DNA of 64,000 bases, taken from positions 1 through 64,000 of the forward strand of contig JBDOQK010000015.1 of NCBI GenBank assembly GCA_040437565.1, in the 5' to 3' direction. The DNA comes from Albugo candida (Eukaryota > Oomycota > Peronosporomycetes > Albuginales). Of this stretch, positions 12,914 through 23,481 are shown in pieces. Made by a program: the position numbers and the translations under genes. The notes under the pieces are model-generated. The model ran no database searches. It worked only from the letters and a program-made list of their open reading frames with translations, and had not been told where the DNA came from. The stretch's first letter is position 1. Every line of letters begins with the position of its first letter.

Positions 12914-12985
12914 ATATAAACCATTTTTTTTAACTTTTGATACATAAACCATATTTTTTGAAAAGGTGGTATAAAATCCATAGGT
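12914..12985 (+). mobile_element. Solitary MULE terminal repeat
   Basis: Right after the gap at 12814-12913 come two ~30-bp units and the end sequence GTGGTATAAAATCCATAGG, nearly the same as the right end of the element at 9749-12243. The sequence before the gap does not match a terminal repeat, so either a short non-autonomous element is hidden by the gap or this is a solitary end left by deletion. Confidence 0.65.
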
Positions 12986-15900
12986 TCCCTAAAATATATC
13001 AATCATTTCGAGAAATATATTCCAAGGGGATAACATATTGGAGACTAAAAATATGATCTAGTTGGAGCCAATGGGAGAATGATAACTAGTCTTTTGCGCA
13101 CAAAGAAAAAGCATATTTCATTGCAAACGACAGTGAGAAACCTACAATTGGAATGAAATGGAAGAGTGTGGCCGAAAGCGCGCGCAAACGATTCATTCAG
13201 GGACACTTCAAGGAAAAGTAGGCAATCCGTAAGCTACGACCGTTGGGCTAACCCGATGTACGGAGAAATCATTCTTTCGATTCATCGTTTCACATGGCTC
13301 TTCCAGGCATAGACGGCATTCTTGATAGAATGTGACAAACGTAGAGTCATCGAGTTTCGAGTATTTATACTTAGAAAAAGTTCAAAGTTGCGTTGCGCTT
13401 CGCTGAACCATCTGATCTTGCAGAGCACAGTTCCACACTGTCTTCGCACACGTATATTGCTTGCATATATCTCATGTATATTGCTCGGCTACTTCTTGAA
13501 ACCTGGCGGCGGATTAGCATGTAGCATCTGCATCTAATTGACTCACTTTTTTTGATAAGATTCCAGACAGATGATATGCTAAGAGGGTGGGCATAAAACC
13601 TACCCAGTTCATCCACCATTCTGTCGCGCCATGTCAGAGATTGTCGTGTTATTTTACGTCCTGCATGTTGTCACGATATAACATCAGCTATCAACTGATG
13701 TACGACCATATTCAACTTCATTTTACTGTTGCTTTAAAGAGGCTTTCTTCTTCTGGTCTTACATTCTGTCTTTTTCATTTTAAGGCCATGAAACGACTCT
13801 TCTTCACTTTTAGGTGGCAATGTCAGTGTTGGAAACAGGATCTACTGAATACAGCGACGGTAAGTTGAAGATCTCCACTGGGGTAAGATCATCATCTCGT
13901 GAGATTCGTAGACAATTAAATGTCGTAGAGAAACATAAGATAGTTGCTAAGGAGTTCCCAATACATCCTTCAAATAACAAGTCTATGTGTGCGACCTTTT
14001 GTGCGGTTTCCAATAGTCGGTGTGAGGATCACGTCCACGGACCCACACTTGTGATTTGATTGCTAGCTGAGCCCTACACGTGGGAAAATAGTATAAACAA
14101 ATTGCGCATAAATCAATACACGAACGTCATAATTCCCTCCTTCACTTCCGGTGATCCACACGCCATACATATTGACAGTGGCGACTCGTTCTTTCCACAA
14201 TCTCATACGATTATGCGCGCTTATGTTTCAAGTGACATAATCTCCAATGCTAAATGCAAAAATTTGCCTAATGCATGCTAAAGCGCATCAATTGTGATTT
14301 GAGTGGAGACATTGAGAACTCAGTGGAGTGGTTCAGGATACTAACGATCCTTCCATTTCACTATACCTTACAGGATGACTAAGTTCAGGTTTGGAAAATT
14401 GTATCATTTCTACACTAACGAGCATTTACAGCATTAACATACCGCATGATCCATACCAGATGAGGCACAATAGGCTACACCGCAGGAATAGTGTATAAGC
14501 CATTTCAAAATGTATTAAGTTACCATTGATGTAAAAAGAGAGTGCAATCGTGCAATATTCTACACCAATTAAGCAATGAGTAAAACATTTAAAAGCAGCG
14601 AGGAAAAAGTTTCGGAGTCTTTAATATTGACTTTCTTTTGGCTCTAGGCAAAGAACCTTACTGCACGCACTATCTTCTTCCTGATAGGATAGACGATTCT
14701 CAGATATGCCATGCGACTAGCTGTAGTCAGCGTAGCGGGAAATGCCACTTTGAGCAAGTGACGTACTCGGTTTTCTTTGGCAACGCGGCACATTGTCTTT
14801 TCTATCCAAGTATAAGCGCTGGTATTTCTGGATACTTTAAATTTCATCCGTTTCCCATTTCAATCCATGCAAACACGGTAACGCTGAAAAAAATCGAACT
14901 ATCGTTAGGACAGTAAGCCCAGAATTGGAGCAACGTAGCAACCTCCAAATCTAACTGAAGTGCACGTCAGGACTCTCACTCCAAACCACGATTTCTCATC
15001 AGATCTGATAATCGAAATAAAATGGAACGAAGTATTATATGTTGCATTCAATACTCGGAGAGAAAAAGTAGCAGAAGCTGCTTTTGTGTGTTATATGTTG
15101 ATGATGGTGTAGACCACATTAAAAACTAAAGGCTATGGGGGAGATTCTATTATTACATTTACTGTAGTTAGGAATCTAAAACTTAATACACACTTTTCCG
15201 GAACGTCGCCCCTCCTTCCAACCCCTTTGATTCAACATTATAGACCCATTAAAGATTTAAATGATGATGGGGGAAGACAATATGTAGTAGCTCATTTATA
15301 CAGCTGATATAAAGGAGTCTTACCCATACACAAAGGAATCATTCGAGTCAGAGCTCCGGTAATCGATTAGATATATTAAATAACTCTGCGTCCCAATGAT
15401 ATCTAATTGAGCTCTATTGTGCAACGTCAGTTCCTTTTCGCATCCTTTTCCAACGGATAAAATGTTACAAGAGTCAGCCTAATGGAACACACCGTCCTCG
15501 GCAAGCTATTTCCGTGTACTAGACTGTCGTGTCAAAGTAGGCTTTCTATTTTACTCGCAACGTTTGCCTCCAGAACTTGTCTTCCAAAAAGAACTTCAGT
15601 GAAAGCAGAAAGCATAGAAATTAGCTGTCTCGTAAGCGGAATCTTTCCTCTAGATTCGCGATTGCCTCTTTCAACTTGTAATAATGAGCATCTATCGCAC
15701 AAAAAAAAGCTCTGTGGGTAAGAAAGCGGAAATGATATTTGAGGGAACTTCGCGAATCTCCTTCGTTAGCATCCGTACGCACTCTTCGCACACGCACATC
15801 GGCTTTTTGCGCGTGGCTGACGTTAAGTATCCAAGATGTTGTAAGAATCTTCAAAAAACAGTTATCTTCTTGTTGACGGTTCTTCAATCCGTGCGATGGC

Positions 15901-17106
15901 GCCTAGCTAGTCACCGATCTTGATGATGTGAGATTTTTTCTATCAGCGAAAGTAATGCATCATGTTCTCTGTCTTGATATGCGTGTGAGATGCAAAGTAA
16001 TGACACTTGATATGATGTAAATCGACCACTTTGGACATTGGCATGTGACTAATATCATGGCGGTACTGACCAGAATGCTGGCCTATCTGAAACCAGCACG
16101 TCGTCATCGGTTGAGCAAAAAAAAATTTGATGATGGCTATCAAATTAAATTAAACGTAAGTAGGACGACAGTGCACGGAATGCTCTCATGACTACAATGA
16201 AACCATCGCGATCTACTTTATTGTTTGAATAGAAACTCAAGGTTTTCGCTTTGTCATCGATCAATGATTTTGCTCAATGCGGCTGCCCTTCTGTCGTCAC
16301 CGGTTCTGTAACTTGGAGCTTGAGAGGTTTCGAAACAAACTTGCCAACTCTCTTTAGTTCGCACGTGAATGATCATGACACTAATTGTCTTCACACAACC
16401 GCAAAAGAATACCACAGAAAGCATTGAGTACTTTCCAATGGAAGCGACAAGTGTCCGTTCAACTCGGGGGCGGAATCACTCATAAGCGGAGATGACCTTC
16501 TGTTCTGATTGTAGTGTGACCGAATTGTGGCTATGCTCTTCTATATTATAACGTCAAGTAGGCTTCCTATAGAAAACGGCAAGTTCAAGCGCATGTGGCT
16601 TAATTTTTTCTAGTAAAACCTCTTGTCGCAGGCGGTTGCAAAACTCGAGAAGTGAAAGAAGAAGCGGCAAGAACGAATGGACATAAATTTTACAGTGGGC
16701 TGTACTCAAAAGGGCATCGGACATGGCGTGTATACACTGCACAGCATATTAATGGAAAAGGTTTGATAAAGAGGGTCTTACGGTATGCTGTCCGTAGGAT
16801 TTGTTTCGACGCTGTTGCGAAAATGATTCTGGTGTACGCACCAGACTCTACCTGCCGTTATGTGTAATCTGAGTTCTTGCAGCTGGGTACAACCATGATT
16901 AGAATCATCATGCGTCATGTCCCGGAACAACGTCAAGATTGTGTTTAGGAACTCTAAGTCATACGAACTCATTCCTTTTGGTAGATTTCGGACCAAAATC
17001 AAACCGTAGAGCATGTACTGAGCATATTTGATCAATCAAAAACACGTTCTTTTTTGCATCTATTATAATTCCGAGCTATGGACGAATACACAAAGCTAAT
17101 GTGAAC
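12986..17106. other. Repeat-like tract with no recognisable gene
   Basis: It contains the second copy of the SDGKLKISTG relic at 13826-13925 (plus strand, within a frame at 13814-14059). Other frames of 60-93 codons on both strands show no family motif. 14.3-15.5 kb is AT-rich with almost no open frame. I see no tRNA or rRNA gene. Confidence 0.4.
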
Positions 17107-17122
17107 GTCTGTGGTCTGCTCA

Positions 17123-18098
17123 GTTGAAGGTGTCTATATTACTAGAATTAGACTAAACTGACTTCTCTAGTTGCCTAGGCTATCTTAAATAACATACATA
17201 CATATAAAAAACGTTTCATGAAATACCTGTGAGAGATGATAATATGTCTTCTCGCTGATAATCTCGTATCGTAGTAGCGTCAGCACCCTTAATGCGGGAC
17301 TGTGTCCAGCTTGTAAATGCGGTTAAGTTGTAAAGTTGTAAAGCTGTAAGAATGGTCCAAAAGTACCGTGGTTTGCACATTGGTGTGCGCCACACTATGG
17401 TGAGCATAACCAGCCAACTAGGACTAGGATCTGAGTTGCACTTGCATTTTGACTTGTCTGTGCCGTACCCGCAGTAATGATCTTCGGCTTCTGAAAAATC
17501 CACCAAATGATCCTTCCGTTGCGAGTTGATCGAGCACCTTTGCAAGCCGAATGCGTTCGTCTTGGTCGTAACACTGTCNNNNNNNNNNNNNNNNNNNNNN
17601 NNNNNNNNNNNNNNNNNNNNNNNNNNNNNNNNNNNNNNNNNNNNNNNNNNNNNNNNNNNNNNNNNNNNNNNNNNNNNNCGCAAGGACTCCTGCGACTTGA
17701 TTATTTCTGCCAAAGTGGGACCTTTGGTGTCGTCCACAGTTTCAGTTGCAGTTGCCTTTTGGTCACCCTGTGACGGGGCAACGACAGTACCGCTTGTACC
17801 ACCGGTACCACATCCGGCACCGGTAGTACCGGTAGTAACCAGTACCGTCACACTGGGGGTGGGGGTACTTTCCACGTCATCACACAGGGGTGATGACTCA
17901 TCAACAATCATGCAATCACCCAAAGCTGGGTGACTCATGAGGGTTGCCACGTCACTACAAGTGGACGCTAGCACCCTGGGTTGTGTCGATATGTCGACTT
18001 GAACCATTGTTTTCGAGAGGAAGTAGTTGAAAAAAGTTGATTTTTCGAGGTGTTTTACTAAATTGGCGGGTTACTTAGTAGCCGGCAAATTGAGAAGT
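17123..18098 (-). mobile_element. Retroposon-like unit with 14-16-bp target duplication
   Basis: The unit is bracketed by the direct repeat GTCTGTGGTCTGCTCA (17107-17122 and 18097-18112); the first two bases also belong to the element end, so the duplication is 14-16 bp. The end at 18098 is confirmed by a second copy at 1-59 that stops at the same base. A target duplication of this length is usual for target-primed (LINE-machinery) insertion and too long for MULEs or LTR elements. The unit is intronless, has a ~90-nt leader, one open frame and a ~95-nt tail, and no clear poly(A) is seen. It may be a non-autonomous retroposon or a retro-copied gene. Confidence 0.6.
17216..18007 (-). CDS. Unknown ORF carried by the retroposon-like unit
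   Basis: One frame of about 263 codons starts at the ATG at 18007 and stops at 17216; the gap at 17579-17678 lies inside it, so its true length is unknown. The N-terminal third is rich in T, G and V (TGTTGAGCGTGGTSG) and low in complexity. The C-terminal part has scattered cysteines (HYCGYGTDKSKCKC) but no spacing I can assign to a zinc finger family. No known domain is recognised. It may encode the unit's own protein or be a retro-copied host sequence. Confidence 0.45.
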   Translation of the reverse strand: MVQVDISTQPRVLASTCSDVATLMSHPALGDCMIVDESSPLCDDVESTPTPSVTVLVTTGTTGAGCGTGGTSGTVVAPSQGDQKATATETVDDTKGPTLAEIIKSQESLXXXXXXXXXXXXXXXXXXXXXXXXXXXXXXXXXXDSVTTKTNAFGLQRCSINSQRKDHLVDFSEAEDHYCGYGTDKSKCKCNSDPSPSWLVMLTIVWRTPMCKPRYFWTILTALQLYNLTAFTSWTQSRIKGADATTIRDYQREDILSSLTGIS

Positions 18099-18165
18099 CT
18101 GTGGTCTGCTCAATGAGGTATGTACGAAATTGCTGGCGTATATCATGCTTTTACTTAGCTGAGGA

Positions 18166-18174
18166 TACTATTTA
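18166..18174. repeat. Target-site duplication, left copy (TACTATTTA)
   Basis: Nine bases identical to 21747-21755, each directly outside one end of the outer MULE. Confidence 0.85.
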
Positions 18175-18302
18175 GGGTGTGACTATTGCCACAGACGTTT
18201 TGGCTAATGCCACAGGCAAAACACCTCTGATTGGCTAATTTGTGTTACATCAATATGATTGGTCGATAAGGTAGCTACATCACTGCTTTAACGTAAGATA
18301 CA

Positions 18303-20722
18303 GGGAGCCGTTAGTATTCACTCCCCATCTTGGTAGTATTCACTCCCCCCTCCCTAATTCGTTGGCTAAAATTCACTCAAATTGACGTTAGAGTTGTAAC
18401 AACTCTACTACCAGTCAACTCTCTACGACTCAATTCACTCAAAGGGAAAACAATTCAGATTCTCAGCTTTCTATATCAATCAGCCAATCTCTTATATCGC
18501 GAATACTCATAGAGATATTGAATTATAGATTCATATCAAACAATGAACGCGTTAACTGCACCGGCTGAGATTGCTTATCCCTCCTTGGAGGGAGCTAAGA
18601 ATGCTTTTTTCACACATGCATTAGCTGGAGGAGATGCATTAGTAGTTTTACATACTAGACTTGCTGGCTATAAAAAAGAAGGTGCAATCAAGGCTTTGAT
18701 ACTCAATTGTTCAGAAGGTCGACGCACAGACAGATCCATCCAACAAATAGCGCGCCAACGCGCAACTGGAAGTACTGCTACTCGATGTATGTTCCGTGCA
18801 AGTACACGTGAGAAGGGGTGATTGGAAGGTCTAAGCAGAGAACGAAGACCATAATCACGAAGCCATTGCAGATTAAACCGCTCATCCGCAGGGACGTGCT
18901 TTATTAGCAAGCCAAACTGAAACTGTAATCACAATTGGACGCGCTGGAGTGACACCCTCACGCATTACTACCTCACTGCGCCAAAATGACGGAGTTTCAC
19001 CATATTGCAAGATGTTTACAACATACGTGCTGTAAATCGGAGAATATAACTTGCAGGCCCTACGCCACTACTTAATATTCTAGCTGCAAAAACAGACTAC
19101 TATACAAGACACGATGAGCACAAGCTAATACATCATGATATTCTTTCCAACTGCAAAAAGGATATGTCAAAAGTTTAGCGCCGGCCATGTCTGGCTCATT
19201 GACGCAACTAATAAAACCAACAGATTCAATTTTCCGTTCGTGCATATTGTTGACATACAGCAACGAATGCAACATATACCTTTGCATATGGCTTTATACG
19301 ATCTGGACGAGCTGAAGGTTATATGTGGGCAACGACTCATATATGAGACTTGTTTCCACACTACGGAATTGAAAACAACTGTACATTTGTTACAGATCGT
19401 GAGCTCGCACTGATNNNNNNNNNNNNNNNNNNNNNNNNNNNNNNNNNNNNNNNNNNNNNNNNNNNNNNNNNNNNNNNNNNNNNNNNNNNNNNNNNNNNNN
19501 NNNNNNNNNNNNNNGCAGTGGAGCTCGCTGGTTGAAAAGGACACAGTTGCCGACTATGAGACCAGCTCGCATCAATGCGCATAGAATTCAGCAATAGACC
19601 AAATTGATGCGATATGTAGAAGACACCTGGCTTACATGAAAAGAGCGATTTGTGACTGCATTTTTAAGAAATAACGCCACTATGGTCATTGCACCACTTC
19701 GCGGGCGGAGAGTGCACATGCGGCTCTAAAGAAGTGGATTTCGGTCTTCACTGGTGATCTCACTATTGACATTGCGATAAAACTTGCATGTGATAGCCAG
19801 CTTGCAGCAATTGTTCAGGAAAATGCAAAAGCAAAGAACAATTTCGACCTTGCATTTCGGTGCAATGTTCTCGGAAGGTATGGGCGGAATCTCCAGGCCA
19901 GGATTGGAGCTTGCCAATCAAGCTTATAGCAAGCGCTTTGCTGATGGTGAAGTTAGCCGCAGAACTAGACGAGGCTTGATTACATCAACAATGGGCCAAC
20001 CCTGTCAACATGCAATGGGTAGACGCCACGAGTCTCTTACCATTTACGACTTTGATCAACACTGGTGAATAATTCAGCCTCCGAGTTTTTATTTGCTGCC
20101 CATACCTCCATGAAACGTTGACAGGCATTACTCACCAATATGCAGTTGCTAATAATCATCAAAATAGGGTATTGCTTGACCATGTACTGCAGGTTCCGGA
20201 TGATACTATGCATGACTCAGTAATGATCCAGACAAGAGGAAAGCGACAGGATCTACGCGACGCGATCCTTCCCAGTTTGAGCGCGTTGGGATTCGGTTGG
20301 AGGCTCCCCTCCGACTTCTATGCAGGAACTGCAATAGAGAGAGCCATAATACGGGTACTTGCATTGGAGGGCACGCTCCGCCTGCTCCACCCCGGAATAT
20401 CCACCCAGCATCACCACCACATGATATGTAGTCCCATTCAATCAACTCTTCCGTGTGTGAACCATTCTTTCCACAAGTTCTAGTCCGATTTAGAATCCGA
20501 TTTTGCGAAATGAAAGCCCTACTTCTCTTTTTCATTTCGCTTTATTGCGCGTTTATGCTGTATGTAGTGTATTTTTGCCGATGTGTAGTTGAAAGTGAGT
20601 CACTGCGCATGATGGGTGATTGGTGGGGGTGAGTGATGAGTGATGATTACTGATGGAATTTAGCCAATGAATTAGGGGTGAGTGAATACTTTCAAGAGAG
20701 TGAGTGAATACTAACGGCTCCC
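18303..20722 (+). mobile_element. Inner MULE nested in the left repeat of the outer one
   Basis: The ends are inverted copies: GGGAGCCGTTAGTATTCACT at 18303 and its reverse complement ending at 20722. Similarity continues for about 80 bp inward through a GGCTAAAATTCACTC-like stretch. Flanking bases (AAGATACA left, ATGGTATA right) resemble a worn 8-9-bp duplication, but I would not rely on them. The interior carries a decayed MULE transposase, interrupted by the gap at 19415-19514. Confidence 0.7.
18543..20300 (+). pseudogene. Inner MULE transposase (Hop-like), frame-broken
   Basis: The first frame (18543-18821) begins with the N-terminal DNA-binding region (GGDALVVLHTRLAGYKKEG, then EGRRTDRSIQQ). 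In other frames follow a relic of the H-N-H-E motif, GVTPSRITTSLRQ, then the catalytic core (WLIDATNKTNRFNFPFVHI and FVTDRELAL) up to the gap. After it come AALKKWISVFTGDLTI and GEVSRRTRRGLITSTMG near the C-terminus. This order matches the Hop-type MULE transposases of fungi and oomycetes. At least four frame changes separate the pieces, so the copy is inactive. Confidence 0.7.
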
Positions 20723-20898
20723 ATGGTATATTAGAAACTTCTCCATTCTATGTAGTCAAAATAAATAGAATAATACTGGCGCCGAATATGCTCATGTATG
20801 TAAAAAAAATTCTTATTAGCACAAGATATTCGAATATTCGTAATATAAATTTCCAATATGTTTTTTTGTTATCCAAGTTGCCTAGGCATCGCGCCAAG

Positions 20899-20951
20899 TC
20901 ACATATTATCATGATATTTGGACAGATGTAAGCGTACATTGTATCTTTTTT
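20899..20951 (+). repeat. 53-bp block shared with an intron of the gene at 30.2-30.9 kb
   Basis: The block beginning TCACATATTATCATGATATT is the same, with one mismatch, as the reverse complement of 30850-30902. There it fills all but the first five and last five bases of a 63-nt intron. In the MULE it is followed by AAAAAA instead of the splice acceptor. Similarity ends sharply on both sides. Confidence 0.85.
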
Positions 20952-20956
20952 AAAAA

Positions 20957-21127
20957 ATGCTTCGCGACGAAGTGCCATCAGAAAACTGGTCGCTGATTGA
21001 TATCAGTAAGCTTTCGCAGCTTCAGTCTTCAAAGTTCGTATTTGTAAAAGTTCATGTAGAGAAGAGAATGGGGAATTTCGCGTTCATGCACTCAAATTTC
21101 ATGCCGTTTGAAGATGCACTACCATGA
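20957..21127 (+). CDS. Small ORF inside the outer MULE, possible captured exon
   Basis: A 56-codon frame (starting MLRDEVPSENW, with SSKFVFVKVHVEKRMG in the middle) has a gene-like amino acid mix, unlike the other frames in this element. It begins six bases after the intron-like block. MULEs are known to pick up pieces of host genes. No parent gene is recognised in this window. Confidence 0.25.
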   Translation: MLRDEVPSENWSLIDISKLSQLQSSKFVFVKVHVEKRMGNFAFMHSNFMPFEDALP

Positions 21128-21746
21128 ATTCTTCATTCTGTCCCCTCGCACCAATTTTTTATTTCGTAGTCGTGCTTATACGTCGATTGGAGAAACTACA
21201 CACGGATATTGTGCTAGTTTCTCGACTTGTTGCGAAAATTGGATAATAATCTTTCTCGATGCGCATGTGGCACTTCCCATCCAATTTCTCACGATTTTTG
21301 ATATACTGCTTGACCTTGTTTGTCGGAGAACGGTGTGTAAACAGCCCATGTCTATCATTTGAGCGGCAACAGATGAGCTTTTTTAGAAGAATTCTGAAAC
21401 GTGCTGCCGCAGATTAGGAAAGCAGTTAGAAGGCCTGCAGCAACAAATGCCCAACTACAAAAAAAGTTTAAATGGCTATTTTTTGAAGAAGACCCGAGCC
21501 AAAGGTGCAGAGATTAATCACCCGACCATGTTTTATTTCAACTTCAGGTTCAGGAATAAACAGTCATCGACTTTTGTTCGTGTATCAGATTTCCGATCTA
21601 GAGAACATTGCATTGTATAATATACCTTACGTTAAGCAGTAACATAGCTACCTTATCGGACAATCATATTAATGTTCCACAAATTAGCCAATCTGAGGTG
21701 TTTGTCTGTGGCATTAGTCAAAACGTCTGTGGCAATAGTCAAACCC

Positions 21747-21755
21747 TACTATTTA
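21747..21755. repeat. Target-site duplication, right copy (TACTATTTA)
   Basis: Identical to 18166-18174. A match of nine out of nine bases at both boundaries fixes the ends of the outer MULE. Confidence 0.85.
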
Positions 21756-22553
21756 TCGAGAAATAGGATAATGCGTGTAAATTTCATACAGTAAGATAGA
21801 GAAAAAAAGTACAGCCTACTATATTCAAGGTGCCTATAGCGCATTATTTTCATTCAAGTTGGTCGTCATGTGCAAACAAGCGAGAAGCACAAGGTCCATG
21901 GGTGACCACTGGGAATATAATGTCACTGATGAATTTACATGTTTTTACACAAAGAGGCTTACTTTTGCACCTGGTAATGTCGCACGCTTGTCAAAATGTT
22001 CGATTAGATCTAAGGACCAGAAGGTTGAAAAAATATAACTTTTCGATAGTATGCATAGGAAATTTTCTTCAGCTGGAGTTCAATCTGTCTTTTGTAATTC
22101 AATCCTGTTAGAAGAAGGGTTATTTATCAAATAGAAGTAGCGTCAACACGTCAATATCACCCTACCTGCGCAATCAAGAGATTGAGTCCCGCTTATGTGC
22201 CTCGAGAACAATTTTTTCACAGGCCCCAAAATCAACAAATCCGGGGAAGAGCTAGAACGCTGATGCAACCATTCATTTTTCTTTGCTTATTCAATCAAGG
22301 CCAAGAGGAAAGATTACTTGTGAGATTTGGTAGGACAACAGCACATTAAGTTGCATCCAGCTAGTAACTCCAATTATTGAAGCCGAGTCACACTGCATCC
22401 AATTAAATTAAGTCCTTGCTTCGATCGGTAAGAAATTTTGCTTACATATGAATTTACATGAGGAGCGCAACATTCGTCTATTCCTTCATGTATCCATTTA
22501 GCCCATAGTGTAATGTCCGTGTCTAAAATCAGAGTTTTTTTATTTCTCATCGC
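21756..22553. other. Intergenic stretch, no gene seen
   Basis: The only frame of note is 21830-22111 (93 codons), without a recognised motif. Confidence 0.4.
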
Positions 22554-23303
22554 ATGAGAAATGACTTCAGCTACGCATTCCTATTCTAAAATGAGCGGTA
22601 GATATTAAATGATCTAAAAGAACTTGACTTACTTTTCGGTCTTGGGTGCGAACATACATGCGTTGACTTTTGTCGATTCGGTCTTCCAGTTTGTGGTCCA
22701 GAGCTTCTGATAATATAGTTGGTTGGGAGCCTAGCTGTTTCGCTAGTAGTACCCGACGTTCTTGTTGCGTGGTGATAACGATCTGCTGTGTTAAAATGTG
22801 CTCTGCAATGCGACGTGGTGTGTTTTGATCGGGTTCAGCAAGAAAAAGCTATTCTTGCTGAACCCGATCAAAACACACCACGTCGCATTGCAGAGCACAT
22901 TTTAACACAGCANNNNNNNNNNNNNNNNNNNNNNNNNNNNNNNNNNNNNNNNNNNNNNNNNNNNNNNNNNNNNNNNNNNNNNNNNNNNNNNNNNNNNNNN
23001 NNNNNNNNNNNNATGAGAAATGACTTCAGCTACGCATTCCTATTCTAAAATGAGCGGTAGATATTAAATGATCTAAAAGAACTTGACTTACTTTTCGGTC
23101 TTGGGTGCGAACATACATGCGTTGACTTTTGTCGATTCGGTCTTCCAGTTTGTGGTCCAGAGCTTCTGATAATATAGTTGGTTGGGAGCCTAGCTGTTTC
23201 GCTAGTAGTACCCGACGTTCTTGTTGCGTGGTGATAACGATCTGCTGTGTTAAAATGTGCTCTGCAATGCGACGTGGTGTGTTTTGATCGGGTTCAGCAA
23301 GAA
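22554..23303. other. Duplicated contig end plus fold-back palindrome around a gap
   Basis: 22554-22844 reappears as 23013-23303 after the N run at 22913-23012. Before the gap the sequence turns back on itself: 22852-22912 is the exact reverse complement of 22784-22844, with a 7-base loop. The right copy shows the natural continuation, so the palindrome is most likely a chimeric fold-back read at a contig end and not genomic. Confidence 0.85.
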
Positions 23304-23334
23304 TAGCTTTTTCTTCTATCATGCCTGCATACAC
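23026..23334 (-). CDS. Unknown small coiled-coil protein
   Basis: A minus-strand frame of 102 codons (starting MYAGMIEEKAILAEP) is rich in charged residues and Q, with a helical, coiled-coil look (HILTQQIVITTQQERR). The open frame continues upstream to at least 23470 (ARSYLLEIGQSTSHLRKEIG) without an ATG, so an upstream start or exon may be missed. Its 5' side faces the kinase gene, whose ATG at 23482 is on the other strand, so the two would be divergent. A possible intron near its 3' end (donor GTAAGT) would change only the last residues. The duplicate at 22.6-22.8 kb is the assembly artefact described above. Family not recognised. Confidence 0.4.
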   Translation of the reverse strand: MYAGMIEEKAILAEPDQNTPRRIAEHILTQQIVITTQQERRVLLAKQLGSQPTILSEALDHKLEDRIDKSQRMYVRTQDRKVSQVLLDHLISTAHFRIGMRS

Positions 23335-23481
23335 GATTTGACTTAATCGAATTAGCTGTCTCCAGTAAGTTGTGACTGATTGGTAGTAAAATCCGATCTC
23401 TTTTCGTAAATGACTTGTGGACTGTCCGATCTCTAACAGATACGATCTGGCACGTTTTTTGGGAATTGTATTGGACCTGAA

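Larger units (their letters stand above)
18175..21746. mobile_element. Outer MULE with ~125-bp inverted repeats and perfect 9-bp target duplication
   Basis: The left end, 18175-18300 (beginning GGGTGTGACTATTGCC), is repeated in inverted orientation at about 21620-21746. The 9-mer TACTATTTA lies directly outside both ends (18166-18174 and 21747-21755). A 9-bp duplication with long inverted repeats starting with G is the hallmark of Mutator-like elements. A second MULE (18303-20722) sits inside its left repeat: the repeat's inner part resumes as GGTATATTA just after that insertion. What is left of the outer element's own interior, 20723-21619, has no transposase, so it is non-autonomous or gutted. 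Confidence 0.85.

Noticed and set aside
22788-23048. Plus-strand ORF mirroring the minus-strand gene at 23026-23334
   Set aside because: It exists only because of the fold-back palindrome and the gap; it is an assembly product.
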